Shown here in pieces: positions 1 to 6,270 of a stretch of DNA of 11,406 nucleotides (its first letter is position 1; each line of letters opens with the position of its first letter). The stretch is from the NCBI GenBank assembly GCA_030705665.1, contig JAUZQA010000076.1, positions 1 through 11,406 on the forward strand, read 5' to 3'. The translations under genes and the position numbers were made by a program. Under the pieces are notes generated by a model. It did not search any database. It was not told the DNA's origin and saw only the letters and a program-made list of their open reading frames with translations. Origin of the DNA: Bacillota bacterium (GTDB taxonomy: Bacteria > Bacillota > Bacilli > Bacillales_B > DSM-18226).

Positions 1-528
1 CGTTACCAAATCGGCAATAACCGCTGTTAACAAAATAATTTGGCCAATGACTGTTTTCATTAGATGCGCTTCTTTTAATGTTGGTACAACGACTCCAAGA
101 GAAATGGTAGAAATAATCATCGTCATTAAAAAGGCATTACCAATAAATCCAGCCCATACAAATAAAAATGACAGGCCCAACGAAATAATGAAAATGCCGC
201 CAAAAATAAGGCCAGAAGCTAGGAATGAATTAGGTTCTTTTTTAACTCCAGCTGCTTTCTTATTATGGGTAAAGGCAGAAAAATCAATTTCCAGACCACT
301 TAAAAACATTAAAAAGATAAATCCTAACGTGGAGAGAGTTCCCAGCCACGTATCCGCATGGACTACATTTAACCCAGTTTTTCCAATAACGATTCCCATT
401 AGAATTTCAGCTACAACAACTGGGATAAAGGTTAATTTGAATCGGTGCAGAATAATGGGCGTAATAAATGCCGCAGCGACCACAATCAATAGGGATATTA
501 CGGATGCATGCTGTCCCAGATTGTCCAC
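1..528 (-). CDS. yjbQ: Cation/proton antiporter of the CPA2 (KefB/YjbQ) family, N-terminal part, cut by the window edge
   Basis: Integral membrane monovalent cation:proton antiporter. The reading frame is open from a GTG at 528-526 to the window start, giving 176 residues of the N-terminal transport domain. Hydrophobic helices are visible at roughly residues 9-27, 31-48, 63-80, 102-125, 127-150 and 160-176. The stretches FIPVVVAEILMGIVIG and LGFIFLMFLSGLEID are typical of CPA2 antiporters such as KefB, KefC and YjbQ. The GTG is preferred because AGAAGGG lies just upstream, the segment that follows (DNLGQHASVISLLIV) looks like a natural N-terminus, and an in-frame stop sits a short way further upstream with no other start between. 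It is divergent from prpE, as expected from the B. subtilis order. The C-terminal TrkA-N/RCK regulatory part of this family would lie outside the window. Family call is firm; the transported ion is not deducible. Confidence 0.92.
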   Translation of the reverse strand, partial: MDNLGQHASVISLLIVVAAAFITPIILHRFKLTFIPVVVAEILMGIVIGKTGLNVVHADTWLGTLSTLGFIFLMFLSGLEIDFSAFTHNKKAAGVKKEPNSFLASGLIFGGIFIISLGLSFLFVWAGFIGNAFLMTMIISTISLGVVVPTLKEAHLMKTVIGQIILLTAVIADLVT

Positions 529-627
529 TCTCCCTTCTATTTTGCTTACTAAAAAAAATATTCATTAACATATAAAAAATGAAACAAACCAAAATTAAGA
601 ATGATTTGTTCGAAGGAGGCCAGAAAT
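529..627. promoter_or_regulatory. Divergent yjbQ/prpE intergenic region, AT-rich, promoters not resolved
   Basis: This 99-bp AT-rich gap must carry the start signals of both divergent genes. On the plus strand a strong Shine-Dalgarno site GAAGGAGG (612-619) serves prpE. TATAAA (around 571-576) is a possible -10, but I see no convincing -35 at 17 bp. On the minus strand a TTGTTT element precedes a poor -10. No clear operator was found. Confidence 0.35.
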
Positions 628-1368
628 TTGAAAATTGATATTATCGGTGATATCCATGGGTGTTTTAAAGAATTTCAAGAGTTAACAAAATTGCTGGGGT
701 ATAGGTGGGAGACGGGATTTCCCATCCATCCAGATCAGCGTCAGCTCGGATTTGTTGGTGATTTGACGGACCGCGGACCTGAATCATTGAAAATAATCGA
801 TATCGTTTGGAACTTAGTTATCGAGCGGGAACAAGCTTATTATACCCCAGGAAATCATTGTAATAAATTATATCGTTATTTTCTTGGAAATAAGGTACAA
901 ACGACCCACGGACTTGAGACAACTGTTGCAGAATATGTGGCATTAAGCAAAAAGGATCAGCAAAAAGTTCGCCATCAATTTATCGAGCTTTATGAAAAAG
1001 CACCGCTTTATCTTACCCTCGATGACGGGAGGTTAATTATTGCTCATGCTGGAATTAAAGAAAAATACATCGGGCAAACTGGGGCAAAGGTCAAAACCTT
1101 CGTGCTTTATGGGGACATAACGGGAGAAAAAAATCCGGATGGAACCCCGGTCAGGAGGGATTGGGCTAAGGAATACAAAGGTAAACCTTGTATCGTTTAC
1201 GGTCATACTCCTGTAAAAGAAGTTAGGAAGGTCAACAATACCTATAATATTGATACAGGAGCCGTATTTGGGGGCAAGCTTTCAGCAATAAGATACCCGG
1301 AGATGGAGATTGTTTCTGTTCCTTCTACTATGCCATATGTTGCTGAAAAATTTAGGGAGTTTGATTAA
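628..1368 (+). CDS. prpE: Bis(5'-nucleosyl)-tetraphosphatase PrpE (Ap4A hydrolase, metallophosphoesterase)
   Basis: Cytosolic calcineurin-like metallophosphoesterase of the PPP family. The B. subtilis orthologue hydrolyses diadenosine tetraphosphate asymmetrically and has been linked to spore germination. All PPP motifs are present: GDIHG (residues 7-11, metal ligands D8 and H10), GDLTDRG (44-50), GNHCN (75-79, where many relatives have GNHE), HAG (140-142) and YGHTP (191-195). The length of 246 aa is close to the 244 aa of the B. subtilis protein. I chose the TTG at 628 over the in-frame ATG at 601. GAAGGAGG ends 8 nt before the TTG and lies inside the longer reading, and the metallophosphatase fold starts directly after it ([10 protein letters not shown]). 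The gene stands alone on the plus strand, divergent from yjbQ and convergent with yjbO. No strong terminator follows it; the nearest hairpin belongs to the opposing operon. Confidence 0.95.
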   Translation: MKIDIIGDIHGCFKEFQELTKLLGYRWETGFPIHPDQRQLGFVGDLTDRGPESLKIIDIVWNLVIEREQAYYTPGNHCNKLYRYFLGNKVQTTHGLETTVAEYVALSKKDQQKVRHQFIELYEKAPLYLTLDDGRLIIAHAGIKEKYIGQTGAKVKTFVLYGDITGEKNPDGTPVRRDWAKEYKGKPCIVYGHTPVKEVRKVNNTYNIDTGAVFGGKLSAIRYPEMEIVSVPSTMPYVAEKFREFD

Positions 1369-1383
1369 TGGCGGGCGGTGGAT

Positions 1384-1537
1384 TTTTCTTCTCCTCCCCG
1401 TTCCCTTGACTAGACTACGGGATGAATAACCCCTCTTTTCTTCCCATCCTAGTACTTTTTCAAAGAGTTCGGGCAGAATTAGCATTTTTTCTTCCCAGTT
1501 TTGCTCTTTTTCCCTGAGCACGGGCAGAATCACTTTT
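1384..1537. repeat. Degenerate tandem repeat, about 51-bp period, roughly three units
   Basis: Two well-matched adjacent units occupy 1436-1486 and 1487-1537. TTTTCTTCCCA recurs at 1436 and 1487, CTTTTTC inside each, and CGGGCAGAAT at 1470 and 1521, always with a 51-bp offset. A more degenerate unit precedes them (TTTTCTTC at 1384, CGGGATGAAT at 1418, offset 52), and similar sequence trails off after 1537. On the minus strand the period is exactly 17 codons, and two units would encode similar peptides, ILPVLREKEQNWEEKM and ILPELFEKVLGWEEKR. The reading runs into the 3' end of prpE, so I treat it as a non-coding or relic repeat rather than a gene. No terminator-like U-run is associated with it. 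Confidence 0.7.
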
Positions 1538-1597
1538 CCCTCTTCTCAGGCATCGACGAGGGGTTTCCCCTAAACCAAAAGCACACCGTCTAAATTA

Positions 1598-1625
1598 AAA
1601 ACAAAGCTGACCCCATCGGGTCAGC
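1598..1625 (-). terminator. Rho-independent terminator of the yjbL-sasB-nadF-yjbO operon, overlapping the yjbO stop codon
   Basis: A perfect 8-bp stem GCTGACCC / GGGTCAGC (1606-1613 with 1618-1625) closes a 4-nt loop. On the minus strand it is followed by TTTGTTTTTAATTT. The yjbO stop codon (1623-1621) lies within the first stem arm on the minus-strand transcript. It could also slow plus-strand transcripts from prpE, but the T-rich tail there is poor. Confidence 0.85.
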
Positions 1626-2517
1626 CGTTAATTAATCTTTTCATATCTTCAGGAAGCTCGCACGAAAACTCCATTTCGTCCAATAGAAAAGGATGAAAAA
1701 AGCGCAGCCTTCTGCAATGCAAGGCCTGGCGTGAAATGAGCTTTGTTTCACCGCCATACAAATCATCACCTAATAAGGGGTGGCCCCAAAAAACCATGTG
1801 CACTCTAATTTGATGGGTCCTGCCAGTTTCCAACTGTAATTCAAGATGGGTAAACCCATCATACCGATCAAACACCTGAAAGTTTGTACAGGCATATTGC
1901 CCGTCAGCCCGCACCTCCCTTTCAATGATGCTGTCATCTTTTCTGCCAATCGGTTCCTCAATCCTGCCTTGATCGTCGGAAATTACCCCACTCGCAAAAG
2001 CTTCATAGGACCGTTTTACCTGTCCGCGTTTTTGAGCTTCACTAAATAAATGATGGACATGCCGGTGCTTAGCGATTAAAACCAGGCCGGACGTATTTCG
2101 ATCAAGACGTGTCACGATATGCGATGTGGCAGCAATACCGATCTTGTCATAATAACCAACAAGTGCATTGGCAAGACTTCCCATAGGATGCTCCCGGGAT
2201 GGAATAGTATTCATTGCCGGAGGTTTATTAACAACAAGCAAATAGTCATCCTCAAAAACAATATCCAGAGGAATGTTCTCCCCGCCAACTCCTTCACTAG
2301 GAACCTCAGGAGGAAAATATAAAACTAATTCATCTTCCAGTTTTAGCTTGTAGCGGACATTTACTTCCTTTTCATTAACTAGAATATTCCCGCCCTTAAA
2401 TTTAATATCTGTTAAGGCTGTTCTGGAAATTGCTTGTTCTTTAAGGAAATCCTTTATCAGCTTATCTTGATTCTTTTCATTAATTATCCAACTAAGACGA
2501 AAACGAGATGACATCAT
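1621..2517 (-). CDS. yjbO: RluA/RluD-family RNA pseudouridine synthase YjbO
   Basis: Converts uridine to pseudouridine in RNA, probably rRNA or tRNA; the target of YjbO-type paralogues is not established and cannot be read from sequence. The protein has 298 aa. The N-terminal ~75 residues resemble the S4-like RNA-binding segment of RluD-type enzymes (KGGNILVNEKEVNVRYKL). The catalytic core starts near residue 83 (IVFEDDYLLVVNKPPAM). The hallmark RLDR (137-140) within HIVTRLDRNTSGL supplies catalytic Asp139, and TGRTHQIRVH (231-240) is the conserved C-terminal motif. Two consecutive ATG codons (2517 and 2514) follow GGAG at 5 and 8 nt, and either may be used. It is the last gene of the minus operon, 17 nt after nadF, and its stop codon lies in the terminator stem. 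Confidence 0.93.
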   Translation of the reverse strand: MMSSRFRLSWIINEKNQDKLIKDFLKEQAISRTALTDIKFKGGNILVNEKEVNVRYKLKLEDELVLYFPPEVPSEGVGGENIPLDIVFEDDYLLVVNKPPAMNTIPSREHPMGSLANALVGYYDKIGIAATSHIVTRLDRNTSGLVLIAKHRHVHHLFSEAQKRGQVKRSYEAFASGVISDDQGRIEEPIGRKDDSIIEREVRADGQYACTNFQVFDRYDGFTHLELQLETGRTHQIRVHMVFWGHPLLGDDLYGGETKLISRQALHCRRLRFFHPFLLDEMEFSCELPEDMKRLING

Positions 2518-2534
2518 GATAGCTCCATCAAAAG

Positions 2535-3335
2535 TTAATTAGAATCTGAAATAAACGAATCGTGAACTCGTTTCCAGAAAGGGAATGGACGAAAACGGGC
2601 AAACCTGACCCTTTCTTCGGCAACCCGAAACTGGATTGATTTAACATCTTTATGCAGCATGGTCAAATGGTCGATCCCAACCTGAAAATCAGATCGGTTG
2701 ACCGGCTTTAGTAAACATGTATGATGTGCTGGCAATATAAGCGGTGACCCGACTGTACGGAAGACCCGATTGTTAATGGAAGCCATTTCTGCTACTTGGA
2801 GAGCAGCGATTGATGGGTGAATAATTGCCCCGCCTAACGCTTTACTATATGCTGTACTTCCAGAAGGTGTTGAAACACACAGACCATCCCCGCGGAATCG
2901 CTCAAAATGATCACCGCGAATCTCTACATCAATCACTAAAGTTCCCTCAACACTTTTTATAGTCGATTCGTTTAAGGCCAGATAACGTGCTTCTTTACCT
3001 CCATTTTGGTAGCGAACAATCACCTCAACTAGAGGATATTCAACAACCTGATATGGAGTCTTGGCAATTGCAATGACAAGCTTTTCCATTTCCTCTGGTG
3101 TCCAATCAGCATAAAACCCAAGATGTCCGGTATGGATTCCAACAAAAGAAGTTTTATCTAATCTGCTTGAGTAGCGGTGGAAAGCGTATAAAAGTGTTCC
3201 GTCTCCGCCAACTGAAACCACGATATCCGGTTGGTCTTCATCATAAATGAGCTCAAAGTCCAATAAATAGGTTCTCATTTTATGCATGATGGTATTCGAT
3301 TTTTGATCCCCTTTTGAAGTAATCGCAAACTTCAT
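2535..3335 (-). CDS. nadF: NAD kinase (ATP-NAD kinase)
   Basis: Cytosolic NAD kinase that phosphorylates NAD to NADP and so sets the NADPH pool. The 266 aa equal the B. subtilis NadF length. Visible hallmarks are GGDGTLL (residues 43-49, the diacylglycerol-kinase-like nucleotide motif), the NE pair in LNESTIKS (122-123), [17 protein letters not shown] (147-163, with the second GDG) and the C-terminal [17 protein letters not shown] typical of Bacillus NadF. The ATG at 3335 follows GAGGGAG at 9 nt. It is the third gene of the operon, 38 nt after the alarmone synthetase and 17 nt before yjbO. Co-transcription of an alarmone synthetase and NAD kinase is the usual Bacillus arrangement. Confidence 0.97.
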   Translation of the reverse strand: MKFAITSKGDQKSNTIMHKMRTYLLDFELIYDEDQPDIVVSVGGDGTLLYAFHRYSSRLDKTSFVGIHTGHLGFYADWTPEEMEKLVIAIAKTPYQVVEYPLVEVIVRYQNGGKEARYLALNESTIKSVEGTLVIDVEIRGDHFERFRGDGLCVSTPSGSTAYSKALGGAIIHPSIAALQVAEMASINNRVFRTVGSPLILPAHHTCLLKPVNRSDFQVGIDHLTMLHKDVKSIQFRVAEERVRFARFRPFPFWKRVHDSFISDSN

Positions 3336-3373
3336 CCTAGTATACTCCCTCTATACAATTTACTTTTTCATCA

Positions 3374-4012
3374 CTAACTTTTATCATCTGTTTTTAATTC
3401 TTTTTTTTGTGTGAAAAAGGCCTGTGCCTCTTGGATTTCCCCACGTATTAGCGACATTTCCTCATCTAATCTGAATGCCGCTTCCGCCGCACGCTGCAGC
3501 CTCATTTTGATGTCCTCGGGAAACGCACCCCTATATTTATAATTCAATGAATGTTCAATTGTGGCCCAAAAATTCATTGCTAATGTTCGTATTTGAATTT
3601 CTACTAAAATCTTTTTCTCACCATGAATGGTTTGTACGGGATAACGGATGACAACATGATATGACCGATAACCACTTGTTTTTTTATGTGAAATATAGTC
3701 TCTTTCTTCCACAATTTCGAAATCATTTCGGTTTCTTAGCAAGCTTACAACAGAATGGATATCATCAACAAACTGGCACATCATCCGAAGTCCGGCAATA
3801 TCTTGCATTTCCGATCCTAATCGATCCAAAGGAATCCCCTTTTGGTTCGCTTTATCGAGAATACTGGCAATTGGCTTTACTCTTCCAGTCACAAATTCGA
3901 TTGGTGAATGGGATGAGTCCAATTCAAATTGGCCCCGCATACCTTTTAGTTTTACTTTTAGTTCATTCACCGCTTGTTTATATGGGGCTAAGAACTTTTC
4001 CCAATAGATCAT
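3374..4012 (-). CDS. sasB: Small alarmone synthetase (GTP pyrophosphokinase, SasB/RelQ/YjbM type)
   Basis: Transfers pyrophosphate from ATP to GDP or GTP, making ppGpp/pppGpp. Orthologues are tetrameric, lack the hydrolase and regulatory domains of Rel, and are controlled mainly at expression level and allosterically. The 212 aa match the single-domain family (211 aa in B. subtilis). Synthetase motifs in order: EFVTGRVKP (residues 39-47, nucleotide-binding Arg and Lys), MQDIAGLRMMCQFVDD (69-84, metal-binding D71), HKKTSGYRSYH (109-119) and VEIQIRTLAMNFWATIEH (137-154, catalytic E138). The C-terminal tail (EEMSLIRGEIQEAQ) corresponds to the oligomerising helix. The ATG at 4012 is the only start after an in-frame TAA; AAGGA lies about 10 nt upstream. 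It sits 23 nt downstream of yjbL. Confidence 0.96.
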   Translation of the reverse strand: MIYWEKFLAPYKQAVNELKVKLKGMRGQFELDSSHSPIEFVTGRVKPIASILDKANQKGIPLDRLGSEMQDIAGLRMMCQFVDDIHSVVSLLRNRNDFEIVEERDYISHKKTSGYRSYHVVIRYPVQTIHGEKKILVEIQIRTLAMNFWATIEHSLNYKYRGAFPEDIKMRLQRAAEAAFRLDEEMSLIRGEIQEAQAFFTQKKELKTDDKS

Positions 4013-4035
4013 TTACACCACAATCCTTAAGCTAG

Positions 4036-4395
4036 TTAAAATGTCTTTTCGACTTTTTCCACCATTTCTTCTCCGTAATTTCCATTCCCCTTAATATTGT
4101 TAATGATATATTCTATTTCTTCTTGGAATGAGGTTAATTCAATTTGGTCATTATCTGAAATTAAATAGGCAGGCAGCTTTTTATTCATAGATTCCCTTAA
4201 AGCTGGCCATGCAGATTCATCTAAACCAATATAGACATAATGGTCATTTTCTTCCATTAAATAAATAAAGGAAATATTGTCTGAATCCACAAGAATATGT
4301 TCTCTCGGGATTAGACCGGTAATAGATTCATTTGTAAGTAATTGAACTCGATTATTTTCAATGGTTGCTTGCTGTATTTTTATTAGTTTATTCAT
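4036..4395 (-). CDS. yjbL: Conserved Bacillus protein of unknown function, YjbL-like
   Basis: I recognise this by position and length (119 aa, against about 122 for B. subtilis YjbL) rather than by a functional motif. It is soluble and acidic with no signal peptide or membrane segment. An N-terminal beta-rich part (KIQQATIENNRVQLLTNE, then HILVDSDNISFIYLMEENDHYVYIGL) precedes an alpha-helical tail (ELTSFQEEIEYIINNIKGN) and a charged end. GGAGG (4403-4407) ends 7 nt before the ATG, an excellent start. It opens the operon yjbL-sasB-nadF-yjbO, so it is co-expressed with the alarmone synthetase. A structural or regulatory partnership with SasB is only a guess from context. Confidence 0.85.
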   Translation of the reverse strand: MNKLIKIQQATIENNRVQLLTNESITGLIPREHILVDSDNISFIYLMEENDHYVYIGLDESAWPALRESMNKKLPAYLISDNDQIELTSFQEEIEYIINNIKGNGNYGEEMVEKVEKTF

Positions 4396-4509
4396 ATGCT
4401 TTCCTCCAAAATTTCCTTTCTTATTTTACCATAATTCACCCAATACTCCTAAGAATTCATTATAATTAAGGAAATACTAAATGAAATTTATAAAAGGGAA
4501 TGAAGTTAT
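4396..4509. promoter_or_regulatory. Divergent promoter region between yjbL (minus) and yjbK (plus)
   Basis: Minus strand: TATGGTAAAAT (about 4422-4432) contains an extended -10 (TGG followed by TAAAAT) about 25 nt upstream of the yjbL Shine-Dalgarno site; the -35 (TTAGGA, about 18 bp upstream) is weak, as is usual for extended -10 promoters. Plus strand: a perfect TATAAT lies at 4461-4466, but no good -35 is found at 17 bp. AGGGA at 4495-4499 is the yjbK ribosome-binding site. Both assignments are read by eye. Confidence 0.55.
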
Positions 4510-5091
4510 TTGTCACAAAACCTCGAGATTGAATTTAAAAATATGTTATCCAAAGATGAATACCACATGCTGCTTGACTTTTTCGATATTCCTGATGAAC
4601 AAGTTATTTCTCAGGAAAATCATTATTTTGATACACCTTCATTTCATTTAAAAGACAAAGGAGCTGCATTACGAATCCGCCAAAAGCGTGGCAAATTTGA
4701 AATGACGCTAAAACAGCCCTATCAAGACGGACTTCTTGAAACCAATCAAAACTTATCCCAAGAAGAAGCCGCACTTGCGATTCTCACGGGAAAACTGCCA
4801 AGCGGAACAATAAAAGAGCTAATCTCAAAAATGAATATTTCTTTTTCTGAAATAGAATATTTCGGGTCTCTGGTTACTAAAAGAGCTGAAATAAAGTATA
4901 GAGATGGTTTGTTGGTCTTTGATCATAGCTACTATTTAAATAAAGAAGATTTTGAGTTAGAATACGAAGTAGAAAATTATCAGCAAGGGAAGCAGATTTT
5001 CTTCGAATTTCTAGATCAGCATAACATTCCACAGCGAAAAACAGATAATAAAATAAAGCGATTTTATCTTCAAAAATTAAAAGAAAAATGA
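4510..5091 (+). CDS. yjbK: CYTH-domain protein YjbK (putative triphosphatase)
   Basis: Member of the CYTH (CyaB/thiamine triphosphatase) family, whose members bind triphosphate compounds in a beta-barrel tunnel with divalent metal. The real substrate of the YjbK group is not established. The 193 aa carry the signature ExExK (E6, E8, K10 in LEIEFK) and the basic residues lining the tunnel (ALRIRQKRGKFEMTLKQP, residues 53-70, and KRAEIKYRDG from 124). Acidic residues near the end (EDFELEYEVE, 146-155) are the expected metal ligands, and the closing motif is IPQRKTDNKIKRFY. The TTG at 4510 is chosen because AGGGA lies 10 nt upstream and SQNLEIEFKN begins the domain as in B. subtilis YjbK. It is divergent from the alarmone synthetase operon and 15 nt upstream of cwlQ. 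Confidence 0.92.
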   Translation: MSQNLEIEFKNMLSKDEYHMLLDFFDIPDEQVISQENHYFDTPSFHLKDKGAALRIRQKRGKFEMTLKQPYQDGLLETNQNLSQEEAALAILTGKLPSGTIKELISKMNISFSEIEYFGSLVTKRAEIKYRDGLLVFDHSYYLNKEDFELEYEVENYQQGKQIFFEFLDQHNIPQRKTDNKIKRFYLQKLKEK

Positions 5092-5106
5092 TAGGGGAAT
5101 CCTGGT

Positions 5107-5709
5107 ATGAACATCGATAAACTGAAAGCGATGATGGAATTAACAACTGTACAAAATTTTGGTTCGAGTAATTCTACAGCAAGTGACAGTTCCTCGTTTC
5201 AAGATATCCTGAATGAAATCCTGTCAGACGAGGAAACTTTAGCATTATCTCAGCCATTAACCAGTACTGCGGCTACAGAAGTAAATTCGCTGCCAAAAAC
5301 CTCTATGCCGCCGCTTTCATTATTTAAAACTTCGAATAATATAGATAAAATTATTAATCAGGCTGCACAGCAGAATAGTATACCCGCAAAGTTAATAAAA
5401 GCTGTTATTCAGCAAGAATCAAGCTTTAATACGAATGCTGTAAGCAAGACTGGGGCTGCAGGTTTAATGCAATTAATGCCTGGAACCGCTAAATCTCTCG
5501 GAGTTAGTGATGTCTTTGATCCTGGGCAAAATGTCCTTGCTGGCAGTAAATACTTAAAACAGTTGCTTGATAAATACGATGGAAAAATAGAACTGGCACT
5601 GGCTGCCTACAATGCCGGCCCCGCTAACGTTGATAAATACGGTGGAATTCCTCCTTTTGAGGAGACCACTAATTATGTTCGAAAAGTCAGCGATTTATAT
5701 AATGCATGA
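5107..5709 (+). CDS. cwlQ: Lytic transglycosylase/muramidase CwlQ (YjbJ), SLT domain
   Basis: Peptidoglycan-cleaving enzyme. The B. subtilis orthologue YjbJ (CwlQ) is described as having both soluble lytic transglycosylase and muramidase activity. The C-terminal ~120 residues are a complete SLT domain: IDKIINQAAQQNSIPAKLIKA (79-99), catalytic Glu104 in QQESSFN, the GAAGLMQLMPGTAKSLG block (117-132) and AYNAGPANVDKYGG (167-180). Residues 1-75 are a Ser/Thr-rich, low-complexity linker with no hydrophobic signal peptide or lipobox, so the export route is unclear. The ATG at 5107 follows GGGGA at about 8 nt. It forms a two-gene unit with yjbK and ends 11 nt before a strong terminator. The 200 aa are slightly longer than the 181 aa in B. 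subtilis because of the linker. Confidence 0.93.
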   Translation: MNIDKLKAMMELTTVQNFGSSNSTASDSSSFQDILNEILSDEETLALSQPLTSTAATEVNSLPKTSMPPLSLFKTSNNIDKIINQAAQQNSIPAKLIKAVIQQESSFNTNAVSKTGAAGLMQLMPGTAKSLGVSDVFDPGQNVLAGSKYLKQLLDKYDGKIELALAAYNAGPANVDKYGGIPPFEETTNYVRKVSDLYNA

Positions 5710-5720
5710 AAATGACCATT

Positions 5721-5749
5721 CCCCTTGTGTAAAATACAGGGGGTTTTTT
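5721..5749 (+). terminator. Rho-independent terminator after cwlQ
   Basis: An 8-bp stem CCCCTTGT / ACAGGGGG (5721-5728 with 5736-5743, one G-U pair) closes a 7-nt loop and is followed by six T. It separates the yjbK-cwlQ unit from the yjbI-yjbH unit. Confidence 0.93.
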
Positions 5750-5799
5750 AGTTGCAATGGGACATTCTATTACAAAATGCAATTTACAGGGCTATTTAT

Positions 5800-5828
5800 T
5801 TGAGATATAAAAAGGGCGTTGTTACAAT
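5800..5828 (+). promoter_or_regulatory. Sigma-A promoter of yjbI-yjbH
   Basis: TTGAGA (5800-5805) and TACAAT (5823-5828) are separated by exactly 17 bp, each one mismatch from consensus. The -10 ends 34 nt before the yjbI ATG. It lies between the cwlQ terminator and yjbI, so the globin/adaptor pair should be transcribed independently. Confidence 0.85.
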
Positions 5829-5862
5829 AAGCATACAGACTCATGAAAAAGGAGTAATCAAC

Positions 5863-6270
5863 ATGATCGAGAAAAATACCACACCATTTGATGCCATCGG
5901 TGAGAAGACATTACACCGTCTTATTGAAACATTTTACGGCTTGGTTGGACAACATCCTGATCTTTCTCCTATATTTCCAAACGATTTAACAGAAACGGCA
6001 AGAAAACAAAAGCAATTTCTAACCCAATATTTAGGTGGCCCTGCCCTTTATACGCAAGAACATGGTCATCCAATGCTTCGGGCACGTCATTTGCCATTTC
6101 CTGTTACACCAAAACGGGCAAATGCATGGCTTTCCTGTATGCGTCAAGCAATGGACAAGGTTGGCCTAAAAGGCCCCATCAGAGATGAACTTTATTCACG
6201 TTTAAATTTAACTGCTCATCATATGATTAATACTCAAGATGGCGAAGTCTTTCAAGGTGAATACCTGTGA
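5863..6270 (+). CDS. yjbI: Group II (TrHbO) truncated haemoglobin YjbI
   Basis: Small haem-binding globin that binds oxygen, proposed in Bacillus to work with YjbH or in protection from reactive oxygen and nitrogen species. The 135 aa fit the 2-on-2 globin family. Expected residues are visible: FY with Tyr B10 (Y25), the proximal histidine H76 in LRARHLPFPV, the group II Trp G8 (W89 in ANAWLSCM) and the characteristic ending HHMINT. The ATG at 5863 follows AAAAAGGAG at 8 nt. The frame is open further upstream to 5752, but that extension crosses the promoter and has no globin homology. Its last 4 nt overlap the start of yjbH (GTGA), which implies translational coupling. Confidence 0.94.
   Translation: MIEKNTTPFDAIGEKTLHRLIETFYGLVGQHPDLSPIFPNDLTETARKQKQFLTQYLGGPALYTQEHGHPMLRARHLPFPVTPKRANAWLSCMRQAMDKVGLKGPIRDELYSRLNLTAHHMINTQDGEVFQGEYL

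Noticed and set aside
47..568. 173-aa open frame on the plus strand
   Set aside because: It is antisense to the YjbQ antiporter frame, has no ribosome-binding site, and its Pro/Asn/Ile-rich product matches nothing recognisable.
1282..1533. 83-aa minus-strand frame over the 51-bp repeat
   Set aside because: It runs antisense into the conserved 3' end of prpE and is explained by the repeat. It is kept as a repeat finding, not called as a gene.
1384..1537. Possible CRISPR-like array
   Set aside because: The units are contiguous with no unique spacers between short identical repeats, and no cas genes are nearby.
1559..1571. AGGGG-TTT-CCCCT hairpin as a prpE terminator
   Set aside because: The stem is only 5 bp and is followed by AAACC rather than a T-run on the plus strand.
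5752..5862. N-terminal extension of the truncated haemoglobin
   Set aside because: The extension spans the TTGAGA/TACAAT promoter and lacks globin similarity; the ATG at 5863 has a strong AAAAAGGAG site.
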